Assembly: GCA_963739005.1 (NCBI GenBank)
Contig: CAVTYQ010000002.1
Span: forward strand, 1,116,001 to 1,180,000
Source of the DNA: DASWJZ01 sp963739005
Lineage (GTDB): Bacteria > Pseudomonadota > Alphaproteobacteria > Rhizobiales > Afifellaceae
Direction of reading: 5' to 3'
Length of the DNA stretch: 64,000 nt
Under the pieces are notes generated by a model. It saw only the letters and a program-made list of their open reading frames with translations. It was not told the DNA's origin and ran no database searches. This document shows, in pieces, positions 42,091 through 52,400 of this stretch. Both the position numbers and the translations under genes were made by a program. Each line of letters starts with the position of its first letter. Position 1 is the stretch's first letter.

Positions 42091-42731
42091 TGCCGGCGCT
42101 CCCCGTCGCGGTCGAAGACGCGGTCGGGAATATCGACCGCCTCCGATCCATGCTGCAGCACGTCGTATTCCTTCTCGTGCTCGTGGATCAGCTTGTCCTC
42201 GGTCTCCTCGATGTCGTCGCGCGCGCGTATCCATTCGCCGGTGCGAATGCAGATGACGCAGCGCATCACCTGCGCGACACCCTGCATGAAGAGGAGCACG
42301 CCGGCCGCGACCATGATGGTCTTGAACTGGAAGATCGGGATGCCGGCGGGGCTGTTCACGCTGACTTCCATGTAGCGCCAGGAGCGCCAGGCGTATTTTC
42401 CGCCGGCCAGGACCATCGCGGTGATGCCGGGGAAGAAGAAGAGGACGTAGAGGACGAGCTCGACCTTGGCCTGTGTCTGCGGCCGCCACAGCCGGAACAG
42501 GAAGTCGCCGCGCACATGGCCGCCGCGCGACAGCGTGTAAGCGCCCCCCATCATGAACAGCGTGCCATACATGATGTAGGAGACGTCGAACGACCAGCTG
42601 GTCGGGGAATTCAGCACGTAGCGGACGAAGACCTCGTAGCCGATGCCGAACGCCATCACGATGATCGCCCAGGCGAATGCCTTGCCGAACCACGCGGAGA
42701 CGCGGTCGGCGAACATGACGTAGCGAAGCAT
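42087..42731 (-). CDS. dctQ: TRAP transporter small permease (DctQ)
   Basis: A 214-residue, four-helix membrane subunit. MAFGIGYEVFVRYVLNSPTSWSFDVSYIMYGTLFMMGGAYTLSRGGHVRGDF is the conserved DctQ core. The C-terminus has an acidic, charged cytoplasmic extension (ARDDIEETEDKLIHEHEKEYD) longer than in many DctQ proteins. It is made in step with DctM through a 4-bp overlap. A hairpin separates it from dctP upstream. Confidence 0.93.
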   Translation of the reverse strand: MLRYVMFADRVSAWFGKAFAWAIIVMAFGIGYEVFVRYVLNSPTSWSFDVSYIMYGTLFMMGGAYTLSRGGHVRGDFLFRLWRPQTQAKVELVLYVLFFFPGITAMVLAGGKYAWRSWRYMEVSVNSPAGIPIFQFKTIMVAAGVLLFMQGVAQVMRCVICIRTGEWIRARDDIEETEDKLIHEHEKEYDVLQHGSEAVDIPDRVFDRDGERRQ

Positions 42732-42756
42732 CGAGGGGCTCTGTCCGTTCAGGAGA

Positions 42757-42781
42757 CGGTCCGGCGACGGACGCCGGACCG
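42757..42781 (-). promoter_or_regulatory. Intercistronic hairpin between dctP and dctQM
   Basis: A perfect 10-bp stem, CGGTCCGGCG and CGCCGGACCG, with loop ACGGA lies in the 71-bp gap after dctP. With no T-run it may stabilise or partly terminate the message so that the binding protein is made in excess of the membrane subunits. Confidence 0.55.
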
Positions 42782-42802
42782 CGATCTCACGTCGGGATCA
42801 TA

Positions 42803-43942
42803 TCAAATTTTCGGCAGCTTGCCCGGGAAGTAGTGCTCGTAGGCAAGCTGGTAGTCGGGTGCGTTGGTCAGCTCGTAGAGCACCACGCGCTCCACCCAGG
42901 CGCGCTGACTGTCCATGATCTTCTGCATGAACGGATCTTTTCCAAGCTCTACGATGAGCGCGTCCCAGGCTGTGAGCTCTGCATCCAGGATCGACTGCGG
43001 GGTGCGCCGCACGGTGACACCGTGATCGGTCTGCAACTTCTGCAGATCGGTCGAATACTGGTTCAGCGCAAAGTCATGGTTGGCGGAGCTCGCCGCCTCC
43101 ACGCCGTATTGCAGGATCGCCTGCAGGTCCGGATCGAGCCCGTCGAAGAAGTCCTTGTTGAAAAGGAACTCGAACGACTCGCTCGCCTGATGGTAGGAGG
43201 AGAGGTAGTAGTTCTTGGCCACGTCCTGTGCGCCGAAGCGGCTGTCCGACGTCGGGTTGTTGAACTCGAAGGCGTCGATCACGCCCTTCTCCATGGCCGG
43301 CACGATCTCGCCGCCGGGAAGCTGGGCGACGCTCATGCCCATCTGCTGCATGAGGTCGGCCGCCAAGCCGACGGTGCGGTATTTCAGGCCCTTGATGTCG
43401 TCGACCGAATTGACCGGTGTCTTGAACCAGCCGAACGGCTCCGCCGGCATGGCGAAGCCATAGAAGCCGTAGACGTTGAGACCGAGGATGTCCTGCGTGA
43501 GCTCTTTGTAGAGGTCCTTGCCGCCGCCCTGATAGAACCAGCCGAGCATGGTCGAAGAGCTGCCGCCATAGACGGGGCCAGTGCCGAAGAACGACGCGGC
43601 CTTGTGCTTGCCGTACCAGTAGACCGGGACGGTATGCGAGGCGTCAATGACGCCGTCATTGACAGCATCGAGCACCTGGAACGCGCCGACGATTGCGCCG
43701 GCCGGCGTCAGATCGATCTTGAGCCGCCCCCCGGACATCGCCTCGACGCGCGTGACGTACTGCCCCGCCATCTCGTGGAAGATGTCGGAGGCCGGCCACG
43801 AAGATTGCATCTTGATGACGATCGGCGTTTGCGCCGTCACGACAGAGGGCATCGCCAACGCGCCTGCGGCGGCGCCCGCAGCAATAGTGCCAGACCTCAA
43901 AAACTTGCGGCGTGAAACGGTGCTTTCGGCAACCTCTTTCAT
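42803..43942 (-). CDS. dctP: TRAP transporter solute-binding protein (DctP, TakP-like)
   Basis: A 379-residue periplasmic binding protein with a Tat signal (SRRKFLRSGTIAAGAAAGALA then VVTAQT). The mature part starts VIKMQSSWPASDIFHEMAGQYVTRVEAMSGGRLKI. It contains DDIKGLKYRTVGLAADLMQQMGMS and LPGGEIVPAMEKGVIDAFEF, where the Arg of KYR should contact a substrate carboxylate. Overall it resembles TakP and related 2-oxoacid or lactate binders, so a monocarboxylate ligand is likely, but an amidase downstream suggests an amide-linked acid is also possible. Confidence 0.92.
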   Translation of the reverse strand: MKEVAESTVSRRKFLRSGTIAAGAAAGALAMPSVVTAQTPIVIKMQSSWPASDIFHEMAGQYVTRVEAMSGGRLKIDLTPAGAIVGAFQVLDAVNDGVIDASHTVPVYWYGKHKAASFFGTGPVYGGSSSTMLGWFYQGGGKDLYKELTQDILGLNVYGFYGFAMPAEPFGWFKTPVNSVDDIKGLKYRTVGLAADLMQQMGMSVAQLPGGEIVPAMEKGVIDAFEFNNPTSDSRFGAQDVAKNYYLSSYHQASESFEFLFNKDFFDGLDPDLQAILQYGVEAASSANHDFALNQYSTDLQKLQTDHGVTVRRTPQSILDAELTAWDALIVELGKDPFMQKIMDSQRAWVERVVLYELTNAPDYQLAYEHYFPGKLPKI

Positions 43943-44094
43943 CTCGATTCCTCCCTACGAGTTCAGGTTGAGTCTTCTTGATTTTGATTATGCCGCTGCC
44001 CCCGGCCAGGCCGCAGACAACCGCAGCAAGGCCGGAAAAGTCGCTGATCGACGGCCCTTTGGCAATAGCCGGACGTGCAACCGGGCATATTTTT

Positions 44095-44106
44095 GCAAAC
44101 GTTTGC
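44095..44106. promoter_or_regulatory. Perfect palindrome GCAAACGTTTGC upstream of dctP
   Basis: A 12-bp palindrome with a central CG, the style of LacI-family operators, lies about 150 bp upstream of dctP and 33 bp after the cydB stop. No LacI-type gene is in the window. Such a palindrome can also occur by chance. Confidence 0.35.
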
Positions 44107-44138
44107 GGAACAGCGGGGATTTCGCGCCGCAGAATGGG

Positions 44139-45149
44139 TCAATGGTAGCCGCGGCTCGGATCAACCTTTCCGCGAAAGACCCAGTAGGAGTAGGCGGTGT
44201 AGGCAAGGATGATCGGGAAGAGAATTGCGGTGCCGACGAGGAGGAACGAAAGGCTCGCGTCGGGAGCGGCCGCCTGCCAGACGGTGATCGCGCGCGGCAC
44301 GACGAAGGGATAGACGCTGATCGCGATGCCGAAATAGGCGATCAGGAAAAGCAGGATCGTCATCGCGAACGGCATCACCTGACGGCCTGCCGCGAGGCTG
44401 CGGAAAAGCCCGAGCGCGGTCAAAAGCACCAGAAGCGGCACCGGCGAGAGAAGCGCGAAGTTCGGCCACGAGAACCAGCGCGCCGCGACGACCGGGTCGA
44501 TGAACGGCGTCCACAGGCTGACGACGACGACCGAGGCGAAAACCGCGATGCCGAGCGGCAGCGCGGTGGTGAACATGCGCTCCTGCAGGACCCCCTCTGT
44601 CTTCATGATGAGGAAACAGGCGCCGAGCAGGCCGTAGCCGAAGACGAGCGCGAGGGCGGTGAAAGCGCTGAACGGCGTCAGCCAGTCGAACCAGCCGCCG
44701 GCATAGGCGCGGCCGTCGACCGCGATGCCCTGGATGAAGGCGCCGAGCGCGAGCCCTTGCGCCATGGTCGCGACATAGGAGCCGAGCACGAAGCTCCACG
44801 TCCACAGGCGGCGATGACCCTCGTGCCGATGGCGGAACTCGAAAGCCACGCCGCGGAAGATGAGCGCCAGAAGCATCGCCACGATCGGCGCGTAGAGGGC
44901 CGGAAGAAGCACCGAATAAGCAAGCGGGAAGGCCGCCATCAATCCGCCGCCGCCGAGAACAAGCCAGGTCTCGTTGCCGTCCCAGACCGGCGCGATCGCC
45001 GCGATCATCGTTTCTTCTTCTTCGTCTGTCGCCGCGAAGGGGGCGAGCATGCCGATGCCGAGATCGAAGCCGTCGAGCACCACGTAGGCGTAGATCGCAA
45101 ACGCCAGGATGCCGCTCCAAACGACGGCAAGATAAGAGAAGCCGCTCAT
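44139..45149 (-). CDS. cydB: Cytochrome bd-type ubiquinol oxidase subunit II
   Basis: A 336-residue integral membrane protein with the CydB plan of eight to nine helices. Markers are YVVLDGFDLGIGMLAPFAATDEEEETMIAAIAPVWDGNETWLVLGGGGLMAAFPLAYS, the N-terminal signature, and AFIQGIAVDGRAYAGGWFDWLTPFS. The ATG at 45149 overlaps the cydA stop (ATGA). With CydA it forms a terminal oxidase that reduces oxygen without pumping protons. No CydX-like small ORF follows the gene. Confidence 0.95.
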   Translation of the reverse strand: MSGFSYLAVVWSGILAFAIYAYVVLDGFDLGIGMLAPFAATDEEEETMIAAIAPVWDGNETWLVLGGGGLMAAFPLAYSVLLPALYAPIVAMLLALIFRGVAFEFRHRHEGHRRLWTWSFVLGSYVATMAQGLALGAFIQGIAVDGRAYAGGWFDWLTPFSAFTALALVFGYGLLGACFLIMKTEGVLQERMFTTALPLGIAVFASVVVVSLWTPFIDPVVAARWFSWPNFALLSPVPLLVLLTALGLFRSLAAGRQVMPFAMTILLFLIAYFGIAISVYPFVVPRAITVWQAAAPDASLSFLLVGTAILFPIILAYTAYSYWVFRGKVDPSRGYH

Positions 45150-46546
45150 TGACCCGGCTCCGTCTCGATCGCCTGGATGGGCGTGATGCCGGCGGCGCGC
45201 ACCGGCCCTTCGAGCCCTTTCTGCTCGATCTCCGGGTCGCTCATCATGAGCCGGATCAGGTACCAGATGCCGGCGCCGAAAACGGCAAGGTAGACGAGCG
45301 CGAAAGCAAGAAGCGATCCGGCGACGCCGGGCGCGCCGATTGGAGACGCCGAGTCGGCGGTCCGCAGCAGGCCATAGACGGTATAGGGCTGGCGGCCGAC
45401 CTCGGTGACGAACCAGCCGGAGAGGAGCGCGATCAGCCCCGCCGGTCCCATTGCGAGCATGAAGCGCGCGAAGAGCGGCGTGTCGTAGAGCCTCTTCCTG
45501 TAGCGAAGCCAGAAGCTGAAAAGCCCGGTCGCGATCATCAGAAGCCCGAGCCCGACCATAACGCGGAATGCCCAAAAGACGATTGGAACGCGCGGCCAGT
45601 CCGCGCGCGGCCAGCTCTTCAGGCCTTTGACTGTGCCGTTCGGGTCATGCGTCAGGATGAGGCTGCCGAGCTTCGGGATTTCGACCGCGTAGCGCGTCTC
45701 CCCGGCGGCCATGTCCGGAAGTCCGAAGAGGATCAGCGGCGCCCCTGTCTGCTCGGCTTCGAAATGGCCCTCCATCGCGGCGACCTTCGCCGGCTGATAC
45801 TCGAGCGTGTTCAAGCCGTGCTGATCGCCGGCGACGAGCTGTACCGGCGCCCCGAGCGCCACCACCCACAGCGCCATGGAGAACATGGTGCGGACCGTCG
45901 GTCCCCGCCGCCCCTTCAAGAGGTGGTAGGCGCCGGCGGCCGCGATGATCAGGGCCGTCGCGAGATAGGCGGCGAGCACCATGTGGACGAGCCGGTAGGG
46001 AAAGGACGGATTGAAGATGACGGCGAGCCAATCCGTCGGCACGAACTGGCCGACTTCGTTGATGGCGTAGCCGGCCGGCGTCTGCATCCAGCTATTGGCG
46101 GCGAGAATCCAGAAGGCCGAGAGAAGGGCGCCGAGCGCCACCGCGATCGTCGCGCCGAAATGGACCTTCTTCGGCACGCGGTTGACGCCGAAGAGCATGA
46201 TCCCGAGGAACCCCGCTTCGAGGAAAAAGGCGGTCAGCACCTCGTAGCCCATCAGCGGGCCGATCACCGGTCCGGCCTTGTCGGCGAAGGCGCTCCAGTT
46301 CGTCCCGAACTCGTAGGAGAGCACGATGCCGGAGACGACGCCCATGCCGAAGGTAAGCGCGAACGCTTTCACCCATATGCGGAAGAGCGCGATGTAGCGC
46401 TCCTCGCCCGTATAGAGCCAAAGACCTTCAAGCGCCGCGAGATAGGAGCCGAGGCCGATCGAGAGGGCGGGAAAGACGATGTGGAACGAGACCGTGAAAG
46501 CAAACTGGATGCGCGCCAGAAGAACCGCATCGAGGTTTTCGAGCAT
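45146..46546 (-). CDS. cydA: Cytochrome bd-type ubiquinol oxidase subunit I, CIO-like
   Basis: A 466-residue haem-bearing subunit. Likely haem ligands are His22 (SFHIVFPALSIG) and His188 (PYRLVHMV); Glu102 and Glu110 (YEVLTAFFLEAG) mark the proton path. The quinol-binding Q loop is short, as in cyanide-insensitive oxidases, and the motif GWFVTEVGRQPYTVYGLLRTADSASP fits that CioA group. Such enzymes keep respiration going at low oxygen or with inhibitors. The gene follows a MarR-type regulator in the same direction after 122 bp. Confidence 0.94.
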   Translation of the reverse strand: MLENLDAVLLARIQFAFTVSFHIVFPALSIGLGSYLAALEGLWLYTGEERYIALFRIWVKAFALTFGMGVVSGIVLSYEFGTNWSAFADKAGPVIGPLMGYEVLTAFFLEAGFLGIMLFGVNRVPKKVHFGATIAVALGALLSAFWILAANSWMQTPAGYAINEVGQFVPTDWLAVIFNPSFPYRLVHMVLAAYLATALIIAAAGAYHLLKGRRGPTVRTMFSMALWVVALGAPVQLVAGDQHGLNTLEYQPAKVAAMEGHFEAEQTGAPLILFGLPDMAAGETRYAVEIPKLGSLILTHDPNGTVKGLKSWPRADWPRVPIVFWAFRVMVGLGLLMIATGLFSFWLRYRKRLYDTPLFARFMLAMGPAGLIALLSGWFVTEVGRQPYTVYGLLRTADSASPIGAPGVAGSLLAFALVYLAVFGAGIWYLIRLMMSDPEIEQKGLEGPVRAAGITPIQAIETEPGQ

Positions 46547-46668
46547 GCTTCCGATCTCCCGCGGCGATCAGGTCCCGCGACGTGACCGCCGCCAAGCGAA
46601 TGATGAGGGCCCGGGTTCGGATCGCCAAGCCCCCGTCGCACGAAAACGCGACGCGGATCGCGATTTCG

Positions 46669-47124
46669 TCAACCGCCGACGCGTTCGCCGCGCAGAGAGC
46701 TTGCCGCCTTCGTCCCGCTCCGCGAGAGATTCCTGGTGAGCGCGGCGAGTTGTTGCTTCAGAAGGAGCGGATCGAGCCGCTCAAGCGCTTCCGTCTCAAG
46801 CTCACGCCAGATCGCCTCGATCTCGCCGATCTTCTCGCGCGCCGCCTCCGTCAGGCTCACAGTGATCTTGCGCCGGTCGCGATCCATTACCTCGGTCTTG
46901 AGCAGCCCCGCCGCCGTCAGCCGGTTCACCATCTTGGTCACGGTCGGCGGCTGGATCGAAAGCGCGCTCGCTGCTTCGCCCATGGTCATGTGCCCTTGCG
47001 TCGCAAGCAGTTTCAGGAGCGTATCCTGCCCCGGATAGAGGCCGATACGGGCGAGAAGCTTCGCAGAGCGCACGCGGTAGGCGCGCGCCGCCTGCAGAAG
47101 CTCGAAAGTGACCCTGTCGTCCAT
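46669..47124 (-). CDS. MarR family transcriptional regulator
   Basis: A 151-residue winged-helix regulator: TFELLQAARAYRVRSAKLLARIGLYPGQDTLLKLL, then the DNA-reading part GHMTMGEAASALSIQPPTVTKMVNRLTAAGLLKTEVMDRDRRKITVSLTEAARE. The ATG at 47124 is used; a few upstream codons are open but unconserved. It directly precedes cydAB, which it may control, and is divergent from glgE. The intergenic 211 bp contain a TTTAGCCAAC stretch (minus strand) that could be one half of a MarR operator. Confidence 0.9.
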   Translation of the reverse strand: MDDRVTFELLQAARAYRVRSAKLLARIGLYPGQDTLLKLLATQGHMTMGEAASALSIQPPTVTKMVNRLTAAGLLKTEVMDRDRRKITVSLTEAAREKIGEIEAIWRELETEALERLDPLLLKQQLAALTRNLSRSGTKAASSLRGERVGG

Positions 47125-47335
47125 CGATAGTCCCGCCGATGCCCAGAACACAGTTGGCTAAACATTTTCCGGGCAACGTAGTTCCCGCCGAAGCGTTGGA
47201 ATTTGGGAAGTTTCGGGGCGATTTGACGCTGCTGCGCTTTTTGCGCGCGCGCCCGTCGTCTTGCACGTCGCATTGAAGTGGTATCGACTTGCGGGCGCTC
47301 GGGCGCCCGGGAGGCGGCGAACAACGAAGGGCCTG

Positions 47336-49420
47336 ATGCAAGAGCGAGCGAGACCAACCGGCGAAGCACCGGCGAAGGGCGGAACTCTTCCGACACCGAC
47401 GCCGAAGGCGACCGAAGCCGCGGCGGGCCGGAAACCCGATGCGGAGGCTTGGCTCGCCAAGCTCGCGGCGAGCCGTGTAGTGATCGAAAGCGTGTCGCCG
47501 GAGATCGACGGCGGACGCTTCCCCGCCAAGGCGGCGGTCGGCGACGCTTTCGTGGTCGAGGCCGACATCTTCGCCGACGGCCACGACAAGATCGACGCGG
47601 CCCTTCTGCTTCGGCGGAGCGACGAGCAGCTCTGGCGCGAAGCGCCGATGACCTTCTTCGACAACGACCGCTGGCGCGGAAGCGCACTGGTCGATTCAAA
47701 TGCACGCTATCGCTACACACTGATTGCCTGGCGCGACCTCTTCGCCAGCTGGTGCGACGAGGTGGCGAAGAAACAAGCCGCCAATGTCCCGATCGCACTG
47801 GAGCTGACCGAGGGCCGCGAGCTCGTCGAGCGGGCGCTCGAAAGCGAGCGTGCCAGCCCCGCCGACAAGGAAGCGCTGAACGGCCTCCTCGCCGTTCTTG
47901 CCGCGACCGACGACGAAGGCGAGCGCCTCGCCCGGCTCCTCGCGCGCGACACGGCGGCGCTGATGAAGCGGGCGGGCATCCGCACCAACCTCACGCGCTA
48001 TTCGCGCGAATTGGAGCTGATCGTCGATCGCAAGCGCGCCGCCTTCAGCGCCTGGTACGAGCTTTTCCCGCGCTCCGCGTCCGACGATCCGAGACGCCAC
48101 GGCACCTTCGACGAAGTCATCGCCAAGCTTCCCTATGTGAGCGACCTCGGCTTCGACGTGCTCTATTTCCCGCCCATCCATCCGATCGGGCGCACCAACC
48201 GCAAGGGCAAGAACAACAGTTTAAATCCCCTCCCCGACGATCCCGGCAGCCCCTATGCCATCGGCTCGGCGGAGGGCGGCCACGATGCGCTGCATCGAGA
48301 GCTCGGGAGCTTCGACGATTTCGCCCGCCTCGTCGCCGCCGCGCGCCGGCACGGGATGGAGATCGCCATCGACTTCGCCATCAACTGTTCGCCCGACCAT
48401 CCGTGGATCAAGGCGCATCCGGAATGGTTCGACTGGCGTCCGGACGGCACCATCAAATACGCCGAGAACCCGCCAAAGAAGTACGAGGACATCGTCAACG
48501 TGCACTTTTATCGCCGCGCGTTCCCCTCCATCTGGTACGCGCTCCGCGACATCGTGCTCTTCTGGGCGAAGCGCGACGTTCGCATCTTCCGCGTCGACAA
48601 TCCGCACACCAAGCCGCTGCCGTTCTGGGAGTGGATGATCCGCGAAGTGCAAGACGTCTACCCAGAGGTGATCTTCCTCGCCGAGGCCTTCACGCGCCCG
48701 AAGCTGATGAAGCGGCTCGCCAAGGTCGGCTTCACGCAGTCCTATTCGTATTTCACATGGCGCAACACGAAGACCGAGCTCACTGAATACCTGACCGAAC
48801 TCACGCGGACCGAGTGTCGCCACACCATGCGGCCGAATTTCTTCGTGAACACGCCCGACATCAATCCGATCCCGCTGCAGACGAGCGGACGCGCCGGCTT
48901 TCAGACGCGCGTCGTGCTCGCCGCGACGCTCGCCGGAAATTTCGGCGTCTACAGCGGCTTCGAGCTCTGCGAGGCGACGCCGATCCCCGGCAAGGAGGAG
49001 TACCTGAACTCCGAGAAATACGAGATCAAGGCGTGGGACTGGGAGCGACCGGGCAATATCCGCTTCGACATCCGGCTCCTGAACAAGCTTCGACGCAAGC
49101 ACGTGGCGCTGCAGGCCTTCACCAACCTCGCCTTCTACAACGCCTGGAACGACAGCATCCTTTATTACGGCAAGGCGACTCCGGCGAAGGACGACTTCCT
49201 GCTTTTCGCCGTCAACCTCGATCCGCACAACGCACAGGGCGCCGATTTCGAGGTGCCGCTCTGGGAGTTCGGCCTCCCCGACGAGGCGTCGATCGAGGTA
49301 GAAGACCTCGTCACCGACGCGCGCTTTACCTGGCAGGGCAAGATCCAGCATATGCATCTCGATCCGGGCGAAAGACCCTACGCGATCTGGCGGCTCCATC
49401 CGCGCGGGACGGCGGGCTGA
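47336..49420 (+). CDS. glgE: Alpha-1,4-glucan:maltose-1-phosphate maltosyltransferase
   Basis: A 694-residue GH13_3 enzyme that adds maltose from maltose-1-phosphate to alpha-glucan chains. It has an N-terminal beta domain (about 45-150), a helical insert and a (beta/alpha)8 barrel. The nucleophile is Asp421 (IFRVDNPHTKPLPFWEW) and the acid/base Glu450 (IFLAEAFTRP). FPPIHPIGRTNRKGKNN is a GlgE signature. The ATG at 47336 follows GAAGGG; upstream in-frame codons are not conserved. Its TGA shares one base with the treS-pep2 ATG (TGATG). Confidence 0.96.
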   Translation: MQERARPTGEAPAKGGTLPTPTPKATEAAAGRKPDAEAWLAKLAASRVVIESVSPEIDGGRFPAKAAVGDAFVVEADIFADGHDKIDAALLLRRSDEQLWREAPMTFFDNDRWRGSALVDSNARYRYTLIAWRDLFASWCDEVAKKQAANVPIALELTEGRELVERALESERASPADKEALNGLLAVLAATDDEGERLARLLARDTAALMKRAGIRTNLTRYSRELELIVDRKRAAFSAWYELFPRSASDDPRRHGTFDEVIAKLPYVSDLGFDVLYFPPIHPIGRTNRKGKNNSLNPLPDDPGSPYAIGSAEGGHDALHRELGSFDDFARLVAAARRHGMEIAIDFAINCSPDHPWIKAHPEWFDWRPDGTIKYAENPPKKYEDIVNVHFYRRAFPSIWYALRDIVLFWAKRDVRIFRVDNPHTKPLPFWEWMIREVQDVYPEVIFLAEAFTRPKLMKRLAKVGFTQSYSYFTWRNTKTELTEYLTELTRTECRHTMRPNFFVNTPDINPIPLQTSGRAGFQTRVVLAATLAGNFGVYSGFELCEATPIPGKEEYLNSEKYEIKAWDWERPGNIRFDIRLLNKLRRKHVALQAFTNLAFYNAWNDSILYYGKATPAKDDFLLFAVNLDPHNAQGADFEVPLWEFGLPDEASIEVEDLVTDARFTWQGKIQHMHLDPGERPYAIWRLHPRGTAG

Positions 49421-52400
49421 TGCAGGACGAGGTCAGAGTGGCGCCGCACGTCGAGACAACGGCCGAGGCGGAGCATCTGCGCCAGCGCGACGGCTTGATC
49501 GATCGCAGCCAGCATGACTGGTACAAAGACGCCGTCATCTACCAGCTCCACATCAAGGCCTTCCAGGATTCCAACGGCGACGGCATCGGCGATTTCGCCG
49601 GACTGAAGGAGCGGCTCGACTACATCGAAAGCCTCGGGGTCAACACCATCTGGGTGCTGCCCTTCTATCCATCGCCGCTCCGCGATGATGGCTACGACAT
49701 CTCCGACTACCGCACGATCAATCCCGGCTACGGCGACATGCGCGACTTTCGCCGCTTCATCCGGGCGGCGCACCGGCGCGGCATCCGCGTCATCACCGAG
49801 CTCGTCATCAATCACACCTCCGACCAGCATCCCTGGTTCCAGCGGGCGCGGCGGTCGAAGCCCGGCTCGGTGGCGCGCGACTTCTACGTCTGGAGCGATA
49901 CCGACCAGCGCTACCAGGGCACCCGCATCATCTTCATCGACACGGAGAAATCGAACTGGACCTGGGACCCGGTCGCGCACGCCTTCTTCTGGCATCGTTT
50001 CTATTCGCACCAGCCGGACCTGAACTTCGACAATCCGAAGGTGATGGAGGAGGTGCTCCGCCTGATGCACTACTGGCTCGACATGGGCGTCGACGGGCTG
50101 CGCCTCGACGCCATTCCCTATCTCGTCGAGCGTGAAGGCACCAACAACGAGAACCTGCCGGAGACGCATATCGTCCTGAAGCGCATCCGCGCCGAGATGG
50201 AGACGCACTATCCCGACCGCCTGCTCCTTGCCGAGGCCAACCAATGGCCGGAAGACACGCGACCTTATTTCGGCGAAGGCGACGAATGCCACATGGCGTT
50301 CCACTTCCCGCTGATGCCGCGCATGTACATGGCGGTTGCCCAGGAAGACCGGCACCCGATCAACGACATCATCCGCCAGACGCCCGATATTCCCGACTCG
50401 TGCCAATGGGCGATCTTCCTCAGGAACCACGACGAGCTGACGCTCGAGATGGTGACGGCGGAGGAGCGCGACTACCTGTGGCGGACCTACGCCAAGGACG
50501 CGCGAGCGCGCATCAATCTCGGCATCCGCCGGCGGCTCGCGCCTCTGATGGACAATGACCGCCGCAAGATCGAACTGATGAACGCTCTCTTGCTTTCTAT
50601 GTCCGGCACGCCCGTCCTCTACTACGGCGACGAGCTCGGCATGGGGGACAACTACTATCTCGGTGATCGCGACGGCGTCCGGACCCCGATGCAATGGTCG
50701 GCGGACCGGAACGGCGGCTTCAGTCGCGCCAACCCGCAAGCGCTCTATCTGCCGCCGATCCAGGACCCGGTCTACGGCTTCCAGGCGGTGAACGTCGAGG
50801 CGCAGCAGAACGAGACATCGTCGCTCCTGAACTGGACGCGCCGCATGATCGGCGTCCGCAAGCAACGCAAGGCCTTCGGCCGCGGCGCCCTCCAGATCCT
50901 CTATCCGCGCAACCGCAAGATCCTCGCCTACGTCCGCCGCTTCGAGGAGGAGAACATCCTCTGCGTCGCCAATCTTTCGCGCCAGGCACAGGCGGTGGAG
51001 ATCGACCTAGCGGAGTTCCGCGGCGCCGTGCCGATCGAGCTTTTGGGTGGCGCCGCCTTCCCGCCGGTCGGCGACCTTCCCTACATGCTGACACTGCCGG
51101 CCTACGGCTTCTTCTGGTTCCTGCTTGCGCCGGAGGCAGACGCGCCAAAGTGGCACGTCGTGACGCCGGACCCGCTGCCGGAATTCGTCACGCTGACGGC
51201 GCCCGGCGGCCGCATCGACCGCGCCCTCGAAGGACGCGAGCTTGCCAATCTCGAGCGCTACGCGCTGCCCGACTTTCTGCGCCACCAGCGCTGGTACGCC
51301 GGCAAGGGAACGGCGACCCGCCGTACAGGCGCTGTCTCGCTCGGCGCCATTCCCGGCGAGCCGAACCAGCTTCTCCTCGCCACCGCCGAGACCGACGAGG
51401 GGGAGCAGCGCTACTTCCTTCCAGTCTCTGTGCTTTGGGGCGATCAGAACCTGACCTTCGGCGCGCCGAAGCTCTCCTACACGCTGGCGAAGGTGCGCAA
51501 TGGGCCGCATCTCGGCGCGCTGATCGACGCATGTCACGACGAGCGCTTCGTCGGCGAGCTGATCCGCGCGATCCGAGCCGGCGGCGATCTCCCTGCGACC
51601 GGCGGAACGCTGCGCTTCGTCTCCACTCAGGGCTTCCGCGATCTTGAGCTTATCGGCGACGTGCACCCAATCGGAGGAGACCAGAGCAACGTCTCCGTCA
51701 TCATCGGTGATGCGGCGATGCTGAAGATGTATCGCCGGCTACGCGAAGGCGAGCAGCCGGAGATCGAGGTGTCACGGTTCCTGACCGAGGTCGCCGGCTA
51801 CAAGAACACGCCGCCCTTCTACGGCAGCGCCGAATACCGGCCGGGCGGCGCGCCGCCAATGGCGCTCGCGGCGTTGTTCGGGTTCGTGCGCAATCAGGGC
51901 GACGCCTGGGGCGTCATCCTCGACGCGCTCGAGCGGCACATCGACGAGTTCGCCTTCCTGCCGCGCGAGGAGACGCCTGCGGCGCTGCCGGCCGACGTGC
52001 CGGCGCCGCAGGCGCCTGAGACCGAGTTCCCCTACCCGCTCAATCTCGGCGCCATCCTTGGCAAGCGCACCGGCGAGCTCCATGCCGCTTTCGCCGCGCC
52101 GACCGACGATCCGGCCTTCGCCGCCGAGCCGCTGACACCGGAAGACGTGTCGCACTGGGTCGATCGGACGGAGGCGGAGGTTGCGCACGCGCTTGCTGCG
52201 CTCGAACATGCGCTGCCGGCGCTGCCCGACGAGGTTCGCGCCGAAGCCGCAGCCCTTCTTGCCGCGCAGGGAGCGCTCGACGCGCGTATCGAGGCTGCGC
52301 GCGCGCACGCGGCTTCGGGTGCAAAGACCCGCATCCACGGCGATTTCCACCTCGGCCAGGTGCTCGTCGCGCAGGACGACGTGATGATCATCGATTTCGA

